DNA of 60,000 nucleotides from the NCBI GenBank assembly GCA_030141605.1, contig JAQGDQ010000089.1:374001-434000 (forward strand), read 5' to 3'. Shown piece after piece: positions 34,562-60,000 of this stretch. The DNA is from Tubiluchus corallicola (Eukaryota; Priapulida; Priapulimorpha; Priapulimorphida; Tubiluchidae). Positions within the stretch are counted from its first letter, which is position 1; every line of letters starts with the position of its first letter. A program made the position numbers and the translations under genes. The notes beneath the pieces were generated by a model. It saw only the letters and a list, made by a program, of their open reading frames with translations, did not search any database and had not been told where the DNA came from.

Positions 34562-34826
34562 TAATAATAATAATAATAATGATATTTATTTAAAGCTGGT
34601 TTTTTGGATCAACAAATAACATAACCTCCGAAAACCTTTTGGGCCGACTATAAACAACAACCTACAGCTACATAACAGACACGATTTTACCCTAAATACC
34701 ACGCGTCAGGCAGGGTAACAGCAGGTAACATTTTTTAAAAAGTCTTTGGTATGAACCGACCGCTGTATCGAACTCACGACCTTCCTGATGGAAAGCGAAC
34801 GCTTTACCACTAGACCAAGCCGTCTG
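34558..34826 (-). mobile_element. Full-length tRNA-derived SINE with (ATT)n tail
   Basis: On the minus strand the head reads GGCTTGGTCTAGTGGTAAAG (A box) and GTGAGTTCGATACAGC (B box), resembling tRNA-Gly or tRNA-Glu. A roughly 180-bp body follows, then AATAAATATC and an ATT-repeat tail (34558-34581 region). Head, body and 3' simple tail are all present, so this looks like a complete insertion between CT arrays. Confidence 0.75.
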
Positions 34827-34876
34827 GTCGAAGTGGTACTACATGAAGATACCACAGATAGCAGATACCACATGAA

Positions 34877-35030
<154 letters not shown>

Positions 35031-35317
35031 AGATCTGGCTAAAGGTTCATCAAATGTGCTACAACCGTCAGGTGCATCAAACTCCAAGAATTTTAAGACG
35101 AGAAGCGTAATAACAGATGTTTTAAGCAGCGGAAACGGTGAAGTGTTTTCTGTTTGATTCTGCATGGGGTTTCTGTAATAAATCAGTAAGGGAGGATCAA
35201 TTTGGTGCAATTATTAGGTGATCAAGATGCAAGCAGATGCCACATGAAACCAGTTGCTGACGGAAGCAAGTTGGTAAAGAGTTACCGCAACTTGCCACGT
35301 TTGGGAAGTGCAGGCGG

Positions 35318-35458
35318 ACTAATACATTTTTCACAGGGCAAAACGGTTTCAAAACAGCCACATGGTCACTGGACAAAACGTTTTGCAATCGTTTTGCAAT
35401 CGTTTTACACAAGGCATATGTAAAACAGTTTGAAACCGTTTTCAAAATTGTTTGTGTG
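35318..35458. mobile_element. Decayed short MITE (related to 39805-40074)
   Basis: The left part, TTTTTCACAGGGCAAAACGG then TTTCAAAAC, matches the end of the element at 39805-40074. The right part has GAAACCGTTTTCAAAATTG in inverse orientation. Confidence 0.45.
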
Positions 35459-36489
35459 ATCACTGAATTTCAAAATTTCGAATTCGAATCGATTTCAAAT
35501 TCAATTTTAAAGATTTTTCTAATAGATATTTGAATCACAAATCAAAAGCATCGCTTGATTTTGTTCTTTACTAAAACACTAACATTTGTTTGCAACTTTT
35601 ACACAAAAATCCCACTAAGTTGTGCTGATTGCTTGATGTTTTTAAAATGCTTCAAACATTTTAACGTTAAAGTGGTGAAATATTCGAATCCATAGTTTTA
35701 GGTTCGAATCGAATTCGAATTAAAAAACTCGTTCGAATCTCCACAAATCAGTAAGAGCGTTGGTTGCTTTCACTAAATGATCAAACAGTACAGAATAAGA
35801 AGTTCACAAAATATAATAAAGTTGACAAGTGTTAGAAGGTATTAAAAATATTAACAAAATACCTAATGACTGAGCTGAAAGCAAGGTAGATTTGCTTCTG
35901 TTTAAATTAATCACACATGAAATTAACTTAAATTTTACAGGCAGTTACTGGTTTCACACCAGCTGGATAAACCACACTTATTATTAGAACTTTTTTATAA
36001 GTTGCACAATTTCCAAAGCTCAAACAAATCCATCAATGCAATTGACTAGAGGAAAATAAACGTTAGAGTGTGATAGGCACTTTCGATTCTGATAAGCGCT
36101 AATAAAAGAATAATGGGCATCACAACTAATATCGTACTTGGTTTGATGAAATTACGATCAGCAGATAATGATTAAACTTGCATACACAAACGGGAGTATA
36201 AAGGCAACATTTTAATAACAACAGTAATAATAAAAATACATTTGCAAAGTAAGTTGGTTGGTTAAAGTTGTTTTAGGTTTTTGCGTAGGCTTCTAACGTG
36301 CGAAAAATTGAACTTTCGTGCCCGAATTTCATATCATTTTGAACTGCTAATTAATGCGTAAGACTATTTTTAGCTTTGCTTATCAGACTGCAAAAATAAC
36401 TGGAAGGCTTCCTTTGGAAGTGCGGGCAGACGGAACTATTTCAAATAAAATAACAAAGAAGCAATACTTTGAGGAAGAGATCTTTTAGC

Positions 36490-36880
36490 GCACTTTGTAT
36501 ACGGTAGCACCAAAAGTACTGTCGAATCCATTTTGCACGCGCATATATTGGTTTTAGACAGTTATATGGTGATTTGTTTTTGAAAGGCTGTAGAGTTTCT
36601 AGTCGTCTCTCCAAATTGTGATTGTAATTATTACTTTGAAAATTCAGAACATTTCTTCGTAGAATGCCCTCAGTATTATCAAGCCAGAGACGCTATGTTT
36701 AGTAAATTAAATAACATATTGCTGCCTTTAAATATCAATATTTTACATTATAGTAATAGTGAACTATTGTCATTGTATCTTTGTTGAAGTGACGATTTTA
36801 ATGTTGTTATTAAGAGTAAAATTTTTGTTTGCATTCAAAATGACATTAGGAATATTAAATGTTTTAATGTGATCAGACCT
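36490..36880 (+). pseudogene. LINE ORF2 C-terminal relic (CR1-like)
   Basis: Plus-strand frames read FRQLYGDLFLKGC, then after a frameshift NCDCNYYFENSEHFFVECPQ and YYQARDAMFSKLNNILLPLN. CxC...E..EHFFxxCPxYxxxR is the C-terminal zinc-finger-like segment after the reverse transcriptase in CR1-type and related LINEs. Stops and a frameshift show it is inactive. Confidence 0.7.
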
Positions 36881-38779
36881 TAAGATCCCTTTTATGTGTT
36901 TCACGATAAATTTTAAGACAGTTATTGTTATTAATCAATTGCTGTATTATTCATTGTGTCACATCTGCTAACTTTGTATGCTTAATTATGTTATTTGAAG
37001 TTTTGCTGGTTTTCCTGTCTAGATATTTTTTATTTTTAAATAGCACTTGTTGAGATGAAAAGTTGCGAATGAAATCTTAACTATGCGCAAAATTGTTGTG
37101 ATTATGAATTGCACTCTAATAACAACCATTTACTCAGAAGTTAGAAAAACCAGTGAATTTATAGAAAACAATCCTTGGAAAAAACGGCGGTTTTCGTTTT
37201 GAATTTGAAGCCAAGTAACAATGAAGGCTAGAAGGAAAAAAGTTAAACTAAACAACAGAAAACCAGCAAAGAAGCCCTGGATTTGTCATCAGTATTTCCA
37301 GTGTTGATATTCTAGCTAATTTCTTACATTTCACCAGAATCCACGCGAGTACAAATAAGCCAAGGCTTTCTGAACAAGGTCCGACGCCGACGCTTCCAGA
37401 CGGTGGTGAAAAATAAACCCGACTTGAGTGTAAATACAGGGAGCTGAGCCGTGACGTAATGTGAGATGCGACGGCAGTGAAAAAAACTTCACAGATTGTT
37501 AGACGAGAGAAGGTTTAGGGGCAGATTGCTTGCTGATATTGTTAAAACAACAAGTGAGGCTAAAATTCTTGAAATTATTGCGAAGAAAGTGATACCCACG
37601 TGGCTAAAAGGGGAAAGGGGTGTAGTAAGGTAGCAGGGGAAAAATGAAATCTGGTTTCCGAAGAAAATGGCTGAGGCAAGTACGCGACTTGATACAAGGA
37701 ACACTGATTTTTCTTTCGATGCTCGTCTTTTTAACCTTCTTTTTTGTTTGTCTAGTATATCTGACTTTTTTATTCTACAACACAGCAGGCACGTCAGCAT
37801 ATGGCAAGGAACATCAATCAGCAATAAAAATGGCCTTCAGGCTTCACTACATTCCAAACAGATCTCACCACATAGCGAAATTCACAGCAACCGATTTGTT
37901 ATTTTAATTTTTCTTACTAATGATGGTAATCCAGGTCTAATGGAGTAGTGATAAACGATGATTCAAGCGTCTGTCAAACATTTCAACTTAGCGATAGACA
38001 CACACAATGCCAACAGACTAAACTCTCTATGGACTTTTAAGAAAAATCGTCCGCGTTAGCTTTTTTCTGAACTTTGCTGATCGAGTTAATTTTGCCTGAA
38101 CATATTAGGGCTTGGTGTAGACAAAACAGAAACGTGAGATGGAGAAATATGAAATGAGAAACAGAGGGCCTAAAACAACTTAACCAAAACAATAAAATGT
38201 GATGAATTAGTATTATTGCAAAATTTATGTTAAGCAACATTTTACAACAGGCAGTAAGAGCCACAATTGAAAATGGTGAAATAGGTGAAACGACATTATT
38301 TGTGTGACAAACCTTTACGTAATGACAGATGAACACAGCAAATAAACTATGTTTATACTAAAACTGGTGATGATATCACCAGATGATGTTATTAAAACCA
38401 CAACAACAACTTTCTTATGACGTAATAGCATGGTTTCGCTGAATTTAGTGAGATAACTATACGCGTTAACTATACAGTCGCCCGAATCAAAAGCAAATAA
38501 CTTCTAACGATGAAGTTAGATTGGCATTTTAAATTTGATTAATAAACATCTTGAAAAATGCACGAAGGTTTTTTTGTGCCCTCTGCAGCAGGTTTTCTGA
38601 GAGAAGCGGTTCACCCCCCCCCCCTCACCTGAGACGCCCCGAGGAGGACTTGTTTCTTGCCAGCACATTTCAGGTCATATTTTATTAGGAAATATTTTAT
38701 CAGGAATTAATATAACTAATGCGCGCAGAAATTGTAAAGTACATAGTACGCTACTTTAATTTAAGATTTGAACGTAGAT

Positions 38780-38988
38780 ATTACGTTGTATTGTGTTGTG
38801 TTACGTTATGTTATGTTATGTTATGTTATGTTATGTTATGTTATGTTATGTTATGTTATGTTATGTTATGTTATGTTATGTTATGTTATGTTATGTTATG
38901 CTATGCTATGCTATGCTATGTCATGTCATGTCATGTCATGTCATGTTATGTTATGTCATGTTTACGTCATGTCATGTCATGTTATGCA
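38780..38988. repeat. (ATGTT)n pentanucleotide array
   Basis: About 40 units of ATGTT/ATGCT/ATGTC. All three plus frames stay open (Met-Leu-Cys-Tyr repeats), which is a property of the repeat. Confidence 0.94.
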
Positions 38989-39154
38989 AATTTGTCACAG
39001 ATTTCAAATGATCACAGATGGTATTGTTAATTTTATCAATAAAAACGAGCTATAAGTGCAGTTGCATTACAAAATGAAAGCACTGCGTCATACATAATTA
39101 TATGATTTAGGATGAACTTTGCTTTGTAAACCCTTTTTCTCATAGTGAAAGACG

Positions 39155-39345
39155 AACGTTTCCGCCGAGGTTCTCGTTCCCGTAGAAGAGTTCCCGCCGA
39201 CGTTCTGGTTTTCGTAGACATTCCCGCCGGCGTTCTTGTTTTCGAAGACATTCCGTAAACGTTCTGGTTTTTGAACACGTTCCTGCCGGCGTTCTCGTGC
39301 CCGTCGACGTTCCAGTCCTCGAAGACATTCTCATGATCGTCGCTC
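39155..39345. repeat. 30-bp minisatellite encoding RS-like decapeptides
   Basis: Units such as CGTTCTGGTTTTCGTAGACA plus TTCCCGCCGG recur every 30 bp. One plus-strand frame reads RSGFRRHSRR and RSCFRRHS, and later RSRARRRSSPRRHSHDRRS, like an SR-protein RS domain. Frameshifts break it between units. An acidic open stretch, DDDTVMEGKKPVQT, ends at a GTAAAT near 39496. This may be a degenerate gene fragment or a chance property of the repeat. Confidence 0.5.
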
Positions 39346-39804
39346 GTGGCGAGTACCAGGACGACCTATATGGAACGTAATTCCAGGTCTAATTGGCAGA
39401 CCAGGAAATGCAGGTTGGCAGCCGCCTGGAGACCAAAGGCAATGGCATTGATGATGACACAGTGATGGAGGGGAAAAAGCCAGTGCAGACCGGTAAATGT
39501 TACATTTTCCACGGCTTCTGGTACGTACTATTAATGAATAATGTCAATATAAACTCGAATTATAGATTATTTATTACGATGTTAAATAAAATTGTACAAT
39601 TTTTTCCTCATTTGAGTTAAATTTACAGAATTTTTAATAAAAGACAACTAGTTTGTGCTGTTGAGTTTTTGGGTCTACATTCTTTACATCATTGGACAAT
39701 TTTTGTTCCAGATTCCTCTCTGATAAGATTTCGTGAGCCATAATACAAGGTGACAATAAAAACAATGAAGTTTTTTGTGGCAAAAGGATTTCGACTGCAA
39801 ACTA

Positions 39805-40074
39805 ATACCTTTTCACGCGGTAAGTGCGAACCACTTTGAAAATCTTTTCAAAACCGGTTAAGTGTTCACGGGAACTCAAAACGTAGCCTTTTCTCCAAAC
39901 CTTTTTGAAATCTGCCGGGGATGAAGTTTGGAAACGTCTTCAAACCGTTTTGCAGTAAAATCCTGTGAGCGGTATGGCGTCAACAATTCACACAGCGCTC
40001 TCAAAACGGTTTCTCCAATGACCGAGTAAACACTGAAACAGTTTTGAAACCGTTTTGTCATGTGAAAAGGGTAT
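39805..40074. mobile_element. 270-bp MITE with long imperfect TIRs
   Basis: The left end ATACCTTTTCACGCGG matches the reverse complement of the right end, ATACCCTTTTCACATGA. Inner arms TTTCAAAACCGGTTAAGTGT and TTTCAAAACTGTTTCAGTGT continue the pairing. No coding capacity and no clear target duplication were seen. Confidence 0.6.
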
Positions 40075-41932
40075 GAGTGAGGGGAGATTGCCAATAGCAA
40101 AAATAAAATGTCTGTAATTGCACCAATATGCAATGGCTTCGTAAGCGGCGATCTATTGCAATATAAAAGTGGTTACCTGGAAACCTGGCTTCAGTGCAAT
40201 ATTTTTAAAATTTTACGATTTGTCATGCTAACGTGGCAGCGTACTAATTTGTTTTTCTTATCTCAACAATTTAGCAAGAACGAGAAAATGAGCCAGAAGA
40301 GGTTTCCTAGCACAGTACACCCGCTTTCCCCAACAAAACAAATACCCGGAACTAATTTGGATAAAGCAGTCCAGAATCGGTTTTCCCAGCTGTCGCCTAT
40401 CTATTCAATGACTAGGCTTAACATTGCTTGATTTTGGTCACTGAGCATCTACTGTGACCATTTAAATTTCCATATGTCAATTTACAGGTATTCTATAAGC
40501 CTATTAGTAAAACTTTTCTAGCAGCAGAAACAGACATTTTAAAACAAAATAAATGTCTGACGATATCACACAATATTTATTTTAAACAAGCGAAATCATA
40601 ATAAAAAATTGTGAAAACAATAGTAGAAAAACAACTCAACTGTGCTACACAGGCAGTAAAACAAGATTTATAAAACTATACTCATTGAAAACATAAAAAC
40701 TTTAACATCAATTGAGCCATAAAAATAGAGCTACGTGAATATAAAACTAAAATAGCTTCAAAAACAAACGATGTCAGAATAAATGTTTCAATATAACTAT
40801 TACATAATATATATCCAGCGCCTATAGTTTTTTTATCAAATAAATGCTTAAGGCCAACAAGAGAAGTCGTTTGAATTTACAGGATACTCTTACATTCACA
40901 TTGAACAATTAAATGTTACTAGATAAAGCCTATTTCTAACACCTGCAAGATGTAAAGTAATTACACATTAAAATGGGAAAATCGTTTTAGCACACTAAGC
41001 TAAATCATATAAGTTACTCTTTAATCAGCGTCTAGTGATAGAAGGCTTAATTTCTAGAGAAAGCAGTAAGATGATTAGCCTTATATGTACTACAAACAGA
41101 CATTACGTGATCTGTAATCCTAATTAACGTTTAAACCATAAAGTACTTAACAGTAAAAGTTGTAAAGACTGTCGTAATATGGACATTGCTCTGAAAGTCT
41201 GGTCACCTCTGTGAGAACTGACAAGATTTACGTAGTTGATTTTTTTCATCTTAAAAGATGCCTGCGGGAGTTGTGCTACATACATCAGTAAAGTTGATAT
41301 ATGGTTTCACTCATACTGAGAGGTGCCAAATGCCAACGAGTTGAAGTCATTGCCGGAGTACCAATCAGCAATTCATTTCTGCCTATTATAATAATTGTTA
41401 TATGATGTGGAAATGTGAAATGATCTTATTTATAATGATCTTATATAGCACAGACGCATTAGTATACAACACTGACGCATTAGACTGATCTCACAAGACT
41501 ATTTGTACATTTTATGGCTAAATATAAATTAAAATAATCAGTAAAAAGTAGTTAAATCTCGTATAATTGATTTCTAAATACACAAAACACTTTTTGATTA
41601 TTCTATAATAAAAAATAGGACACATATACTAAGTAACTGATGTCAAGTTTGATGTTATAGATGAAAATTGCAAATTAAAGGGGCATCATCATTTGTTTCT
41701 TTAAAATTAAATTGTTTTGCAACTTGCTATGACATGTTGATGTTTCAAGTTTACAATGCAGTTAAAGACGCCACACATGCCTATGACATGCCGTAACTGT
41801 GACACGTCATAACTATGACTATGACGTGCTGAAGTCTTCAACTACTGCTTGGCAATTTTCACAAAATAGCCACAACATAGAACTTTATAATTACAATTGT
41901 GACACTTGACGTAATTGACAATGACGGCCATC

Positions 41933-41938
41933 TTTATT
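41933..41938 (-). terminator. Candidate poly(A) signal of the IF gene
   Basis: A minus-strand AATAAA lies about 120 nt after the IF stop codon, the nearest such hexamer downstream. Confidence 0.5.
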
Positions 41939-42055
41939 ACATTATTTCCTTAATGTAAAAAAGAAGATGTTAGTAAGATCATAAAACAAAAACGATTTTT
42001 CAGCACGAGTCAAAAAGCAAGAATTGCAGTATCATCGAAATCTTCACAAATTTTT

Positions 42056-55684
<13,629 letters not shown>

Positions 55685-56774
55685 CTATAAAATTCAGAAT
55701 TTCAATTGCAGAGTCTATTCACTATTGTTTGGCTTTAGGAAACTTTTTTTGCATATATTCGAACAAAACTAGTTCCTAAATTCAGTAACAGAATTGGCAC
55801 GCCACAACAGAAGAACGTATCCCTAAATGCTGAGACGAACATTCTTATCCGTTTTTCATTTTGTAAACCGCTTGTGATGACAACGTGATTATTAGAATTG
55901 CAAAAAGTTGTTCTATTTAAATAGTCTAGACTTTATGCAGACGTTTCATCCGTTATAAACGGTTTTGTTTATGGGTGTTGCCTAGGTTTTCCAGACCTCC
56001 AAACGCCGGATTTGCCGCTGTTACAGGATCACCGCACATTCGTCGCGTTTCATCGCATCATGTTTCTATATGTCTTTATAAAAGTTACAAGTGCAATGGA
56101 CCCACTGTCGAAACAGGAAGCACCTTCCTGTCATCCGCATTTTTACTTAGTCGAACTTTGTAGCAACTTGTTACCCAAAGCAGCATAATAACTGGGATTT
56201 TTTCATTGCAGCAGTTTTGGGCCAAGTTTGTACCTAGTTGTTATACCTCAATAGACAAATTATTCACTTCTTTTTTTAGGATGTTGGATTGTCAGGTTTA
56301 GACGACAGGACAAGTCTTCTGGAAGTTAGGATCATTTCAACGTTCGCGAAAAATGTTAGAAGGATTTAGTAATAAAACTGCAATAAGCACCTGGTGTAAT
56401 TGGTAATATCACTTTAAAGGCGTGTTCATTTCACGCATGGGTGCATGCATTTTGGACGCTCATTCTTTTACCAATGATCGGTTGAAGAAAAGCAGCGCTC
56501 TGTCAATTTCCACTAAAAGCATAATAAATTTTTAAAAAGCGTTAAATAGTTCATTTTTTCGTGATATTTTTGCATGAACATCAGATAATCTGCAGAAGTT
56601 TGAATTAGTGATAGCAGCAAAATAAACCTAACACGCTAAATGACGTGTCCTTTCCTTTAATTTTATGAAAGGTTCGGTAGACATCATTCAAACAAGCTGT
56701 GCGGGCACAACGTATTTCGCACCATATTTTGAATAAACATTTATGTAAAATTAGCAATTAACCGAACGAATAAT

Positions 56775-56880
56775 TACTTGAAGGTGGAAGGAAAAACTTT
56801 CAGCCAACCAGGATCGAACGTGGAACCTTGTGCTATAACGCCACGCACACACTGCCATTTCAGCTATAAACTCGTATTAT
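56775..56880 (-). mobile_element. tRNA-like SINE fragment
   Basis: On the minus strand TATAGCTGAAATGGCAGTG resembles an A box and CCACGTTCGATCCTGG a B box, at tRNA-like spacing. The stems pair poorly, so it is not a functional tRNA. Confidence 0.5.
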
Positions 56881-57329
56881 TAGCACCCAATCAATCGTTG
56901 AAATTTTAGTGATTTTGAAATTTGATTGCAAAACTTATCCCCGTATACACGCCACATTCCTACTGAAGTCTCACTTAAGTTGTGCATCACAGAGGTTAGC
57001 AATTATTTTCACAGTGACTCTCGTCTGTGTTCTTACGACTAGCATTTGCATCACACGTCTCCAGTGAGAGGCAAGGATTAAATTAGATTTGGAGGAAGCT
57101 GATTTGCTTAATGAGAATAGATAGTTATTGGTGGACTGAATATTAATGCGAGCTGCTGTTGTCCCAATCATTTTATCTCTGTATTAACGACATGTAGAAA
57201 GAGCAGTCGAATGATAATGGTAGACTGTTAGATAGGTGAGTCGTGTATGGGACGAAGTGTCCTTGAATACAAATACGAATCTGTAAAATGTACCAGTACT
57301 CTTCCAATGGGAGGCAGCTGTCAATGTTT

Positions 57330-57440
57330 TTTTAAATGTGGGTGCAGTTAATGGAGAAATAAATGTCTGGTAAAGCGTTCCATTGATAAGTAGCCCGAGA
57401 GAAAAACTAGATTTGATTTGTAAATAACTGGAAGGAAGAC
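57330..57440 (-). pseudogene. Possible LINE C-terminal relic
   Basis: Minus-strand frames give KSSFS then, after a shift, RATYQWNALPDIYFS, like the RAxxxWNxLPxxI motif near the end of L2/CR1-type ORF2. It is short and frameshifted. Confidence 0.4.
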
Positions 57441-58734
57441 GTCGTATCCAGATGAAAGTTCAATATTCATGGTTTTCATAATTTTCATTTAAAAAGATAG
57501 GGTTAAGCATAATAGCATTTAAGTCAAACATTGTTTTTAATTTTTCTACAAATAGGAGACTTACTTCTTAGGGGCTCCGTATGCTTAGCACAAAAACCTT
57601 CCTTCCATAGTCCTAAACATGTCCTTTGGATAGTCTTAAAATAACTGGAAAAGTTCATTTTTGTAACACCACATTTCCACTAAGTCTTAAAATAATAGGG
57701 AAATTTCATTTTTTGTGATATCAAGTCATTGCTAAATGAGAATCTCGCGTTTTGATCACGTTCGTAAAGACGCTACAAGTTTTTCACGTGTTAAAAAAGA
57801 TGTAGGTTTTTGTAATTTCCACATAACAGCGTTTACGCGAAATAACATCTTCAAGGCTCTTCGTGTTTAATATGAATAATAAACTCCATTTTGCAGAAAA
57901 ACCGCCGACTTTTCGTCTTTCAGTTTGTTGAGGAGTGGCTATTCTGCTAAATAAATAAAATCCCTTCAAGAAGTTAGTCTAATCCACCATAAACCAAGGT
58001 GGAGATAAATTGTACCAATGAATTACCCAAAGAGTTAGAAAAATCAGTCAAGACGAGTCAGACGTTAAAGATGGCTCTATCACTGACTCGAACCAGTTTG
58101 TCACAAATTTCCTGATTTCCGCAGCAAATTTCATGCTGTCAGGTTTTCGACACCAAAGAAATCAAAATCAGCAAAACATAGCTGAAAGCCTTGCGGTTAA
58201 AATCTATCATCATTGTTATAGTTGTAGTCATCGTCATCGTTATCGTTTTCGCGACAGTACCGCCACAGCCAGCGTAAGCAGAATTATTTTTGCATTTTGT
58301 ATTTACTTCTATTACAAATAGTGTGCATTTTGTAAGGGGTCAATTTTTGATCAGATTAAACTTTTTGCTGTATAGTCAAGGGTTAATTACCTGGGCTAAT
58401 TCAATGAACACTATGTATTTGCCCTGCTGTTGCGACTTGCTTCTACTACCGGTTTTATTCCAGACAGTATTTTCCGACCGTGTGCTCATTTTAGTAAAAA
58501 GCCCATTAGTTGTGTGTGATGATGATAAACTACTAACTAAAATTAGTTCTACAGAGACATTACTTACACGGCTGCTGAATTATTTAATATCACGAGGTTC
58601 ATGTTTTGACAGAGAAAACGTAGATTTAATGACTGTAATTTCTCTCAATTTTACAATGAAGCTAGGAGAACTTGTATTATATAAAGAAAATTTGCTTACT
58701 TGCACTTACTTTTTTGGACAAATGTGAACGAATG

Positions 58735-59100
58735 AACAAATGAATGTGACCACAAAAGTGAATAAATAAACGAGTGAGTACATAAATGAAAAAGAAGCAA
58801 CTGAATGAGCAGACAGACACATAGACAAGTAGAAAGACAAACAGACAGATAGACAGGCACACAGATATACGAATGATGGACAGACAGACAGACATACGGA
58901 CAGGCAGATATACATCTGGGCAGGCAGACAGACAGGAAAAAATACAGACTGACCAAGTGACGAATGGACGGACGGACGGACGCATGCACGCACGGACGAA
59001 CGGGTTGGACGGACGGACGGACGCATGCACGCACGGACGAACGGGTTGGACGGACGGAGAGACAGACAGACAAGTACAAATGAACGAACAGATGGATACC
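58735..59100. repeat. Degenerate GACA/GGAC tetranucleotide array with a duplicated 41-bp cassette
   Basis: GACAGACAGACA-type tetramers grade into GGACGGACGG. A unit with CGCATGCACGCACGGACGAA then CGGGTTGGAC occurs twice, 41 bp apart (58981 and 59022). The frames on both strands across it are low complexity. Confidence 0.88.
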
Positions 59101-59663
59101 TGTTCGTTCGTTTAACCATCTAACTCATGGAAGAACTGATATATATGAATTAACAAATGTATGGTTGAATAATTAAACAAGCATATAAATGAGCAAATAA
59201 CGGCCAACTGACTGACGTATCAAATTTATGAGTGTAAGTACGAACACCCTCTGAACGAATATATAAACATTAGGCACCTTCCTTAACAATGATGTCATTC
59301 TCTATCTCTGAGCTTTCTACATGCGAACACAATTTAATTACATGGTGCAGGTGAGTCAATTATAGGTAGACAATTAGATATTGCCATTCTTAATCACCAG
59401 TGAATCAAGTTTAATCCCATAATGGTGATTAAATGAAACATTTGCTATCAAAATTGGATCAGATATTTTCCCGCGAGAAAATTACATAGAAAATTAATAC
59501 ATTTTGCTATTCATGCTGTTTTGATTTTGTGGATTTTTAAGTTTAATTGTTTTTTCGTTTTTTTACTTGTTCACTTTATTTTACGTTGGTTGGGCCAATT
59601 GCATGCTTACTTCTTTGGTATGCTTTAGTATGACCGTTTATTGCACGATAACTTTATCATTTT

Positions 59664-60000
59664 TTAGGTGGTTTAGTGCATGCTTGCTTCGTTTCTGGTT
59701 AGGTGGTTCAGTGCATGCTTACTTAATTTCTGGTTAGGTGATTCAGTGCATGCTTACTTAATTTCTGGTTAGGTAGTTCAGTGCATGCTTACTTCGTTTC
59801 TGGTTAGGTGGGTTAGTGCATGCTTGCTTCGTTTCTAGTTAGGTTGTTCAGTGCATGCTTGCTTCATTTCTAGTTAGGTGTGCATGCTTACCCATTTCAG
59901 GTTAGGTGGTTCAGTGCATGCTTGCTTCATTTCTGGTTAGGTGGTTCAATGCATGCTTACCCATTTCAGGTTAGGTGGTTCAGTGCATGCTTACTCATTT
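59664..60000. repeat. 35-bp minisatellite running off the window
   Basis: Nine to ten copies of a 35-bp unit containing GGTGGTTCAGTGCATGCTTA then CTTCGTTTCTGGTTA. Copies differ by a few bases and two are shortened. The array is cut by the right edge. Confidence 0.93.

Larger units (their letters stand above)
55685..59663. other. Upstream intron or flank of the IF gene
   Basis: The IF exon at 55684 opens with a splice acceptor, so at least one more exon (head and coil 1A) must exist upstream. No coil 1A-like sequence was recognised in this stretch on the minus strand. The 145-codon plus-strand frame at 58290-58727 resembles no known protein. Confidence 0.5.

Noticed and set aside
34740-34826. 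Functional tRNA-Gly or tRNA-Glu gene on the minus strand
   Set aside because: The head continues into a body with an ATT tail and stem pairing is imperfect, which marks a SINE.
35042-35160. Short gene-like plus-strand frame (SSNVLQPSGASNSKNF)
   Set aside because: Only about 40 codons next to a CT array, no splice sites or homology recognised, and the opposite strand is open too.
37489-37948. Overlapping open frames on both strands
   Set aside because: No domain or compositional support; frames overlap each other on opposite strands and none has a recognisable start or splice context.
38719-39055. Cys/Met/Tyr-rich proteins from three overlapping plus-strand frames
   Set aside because: All come from the ATGTT pentanucleotide array.
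58290-58727. 145-codon plus-strand open frame
   Set aside because: Not repetitive, but no family motif, no splice context and no conserved composition; AT-rich DNA can give this length by chance.
59664-60000. CRISPR-like array of 35-bp repeats
   Set aside because: Units are directly contiguous with no unique spacers, in an animal genome; this is a minisatellite.

Overview
The window is a piece of an animal nuclear genome. It is AT-rich and intron-dense, with GT-AG introns of several hundred bases to several kilobases, and it is packed with microsatellites, minisatellites and decayed transposons. There are no operons, bacterial genes, rRNA or CRISPR. Three spliced protein-coding genes can be assembled exon by exon. 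(1) A Grb7/10/14-type SH2 adaptor lies on the + strand (1045-17539), with its 5' end missing off the left edge. (2) A complete four-exon hemerythrin lies on the - strand (29571-21507). (3) A cytoplasmic intermediate filament (IF) protein lies on the - strand (55684-42056), with its head and coil 1A missing off the right edge. Canonical hemerythrin together with a lamin-tail-bearing cytoplasmic IF with a long coil 1B points to a protostome, most likely a lophotrochozoan (annelid/sipunculan, brachiopod or relative). That taxonomic call is inference from gene content.

Layout. 1-1044 is intron of the adaptor gene. 1045-17539 holds twelve adaptor exons coding, in order, for a PFPEL-type N-terminus, RA, PH, BPS and SH2 domains. 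Its introns carry a palindromic cluster of tRNA-Lys-like SINEs (5345-6182), a Tigger/pogo-like MITE (11514-12136), a hAT-like MITE with an intact 8-bp target duplication (14008-14715), two terminal-inverted-repeat elements with TTAGGG-like cores (13277-13458, 17124-17297), and a LINE 3' relic (15280-15765). 17540-21506 is 3' flank between convergent genes. 21507-29677 is the hemerythrin gene with its TATA box; its large second intron holds a 28-bp minisatellite, a ~530-bp TTACC array and a SINE. 29680-42055 is about 12 kb of intergenic DNA made of CT arrays, a SINE, MITEs, a LINE relic, an ATGTT array and an RS-repeat-like minisatellite. 42056-55684 holds the eleven confident IF exons in view. 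Their introns hold a LINE relic interrupted by a foldback MITE, and many simple-sequence arrays. 55685-60000 is further upstream IF intron or flank, ending in a 35-bp minisatellite that runs off the window.

The three genes have no obvious functional link. The adaptor acts in receptor tyrosine kinase signalling, hemerythrin binds oxygen, and the IF protein is cytoskeletal. The most unusual items are the TTAGGG-core TIR elements, the symmetric SINE palindrome centred on GACTAGTC, and a candidate 15-nt micro-exon in the IF gene.
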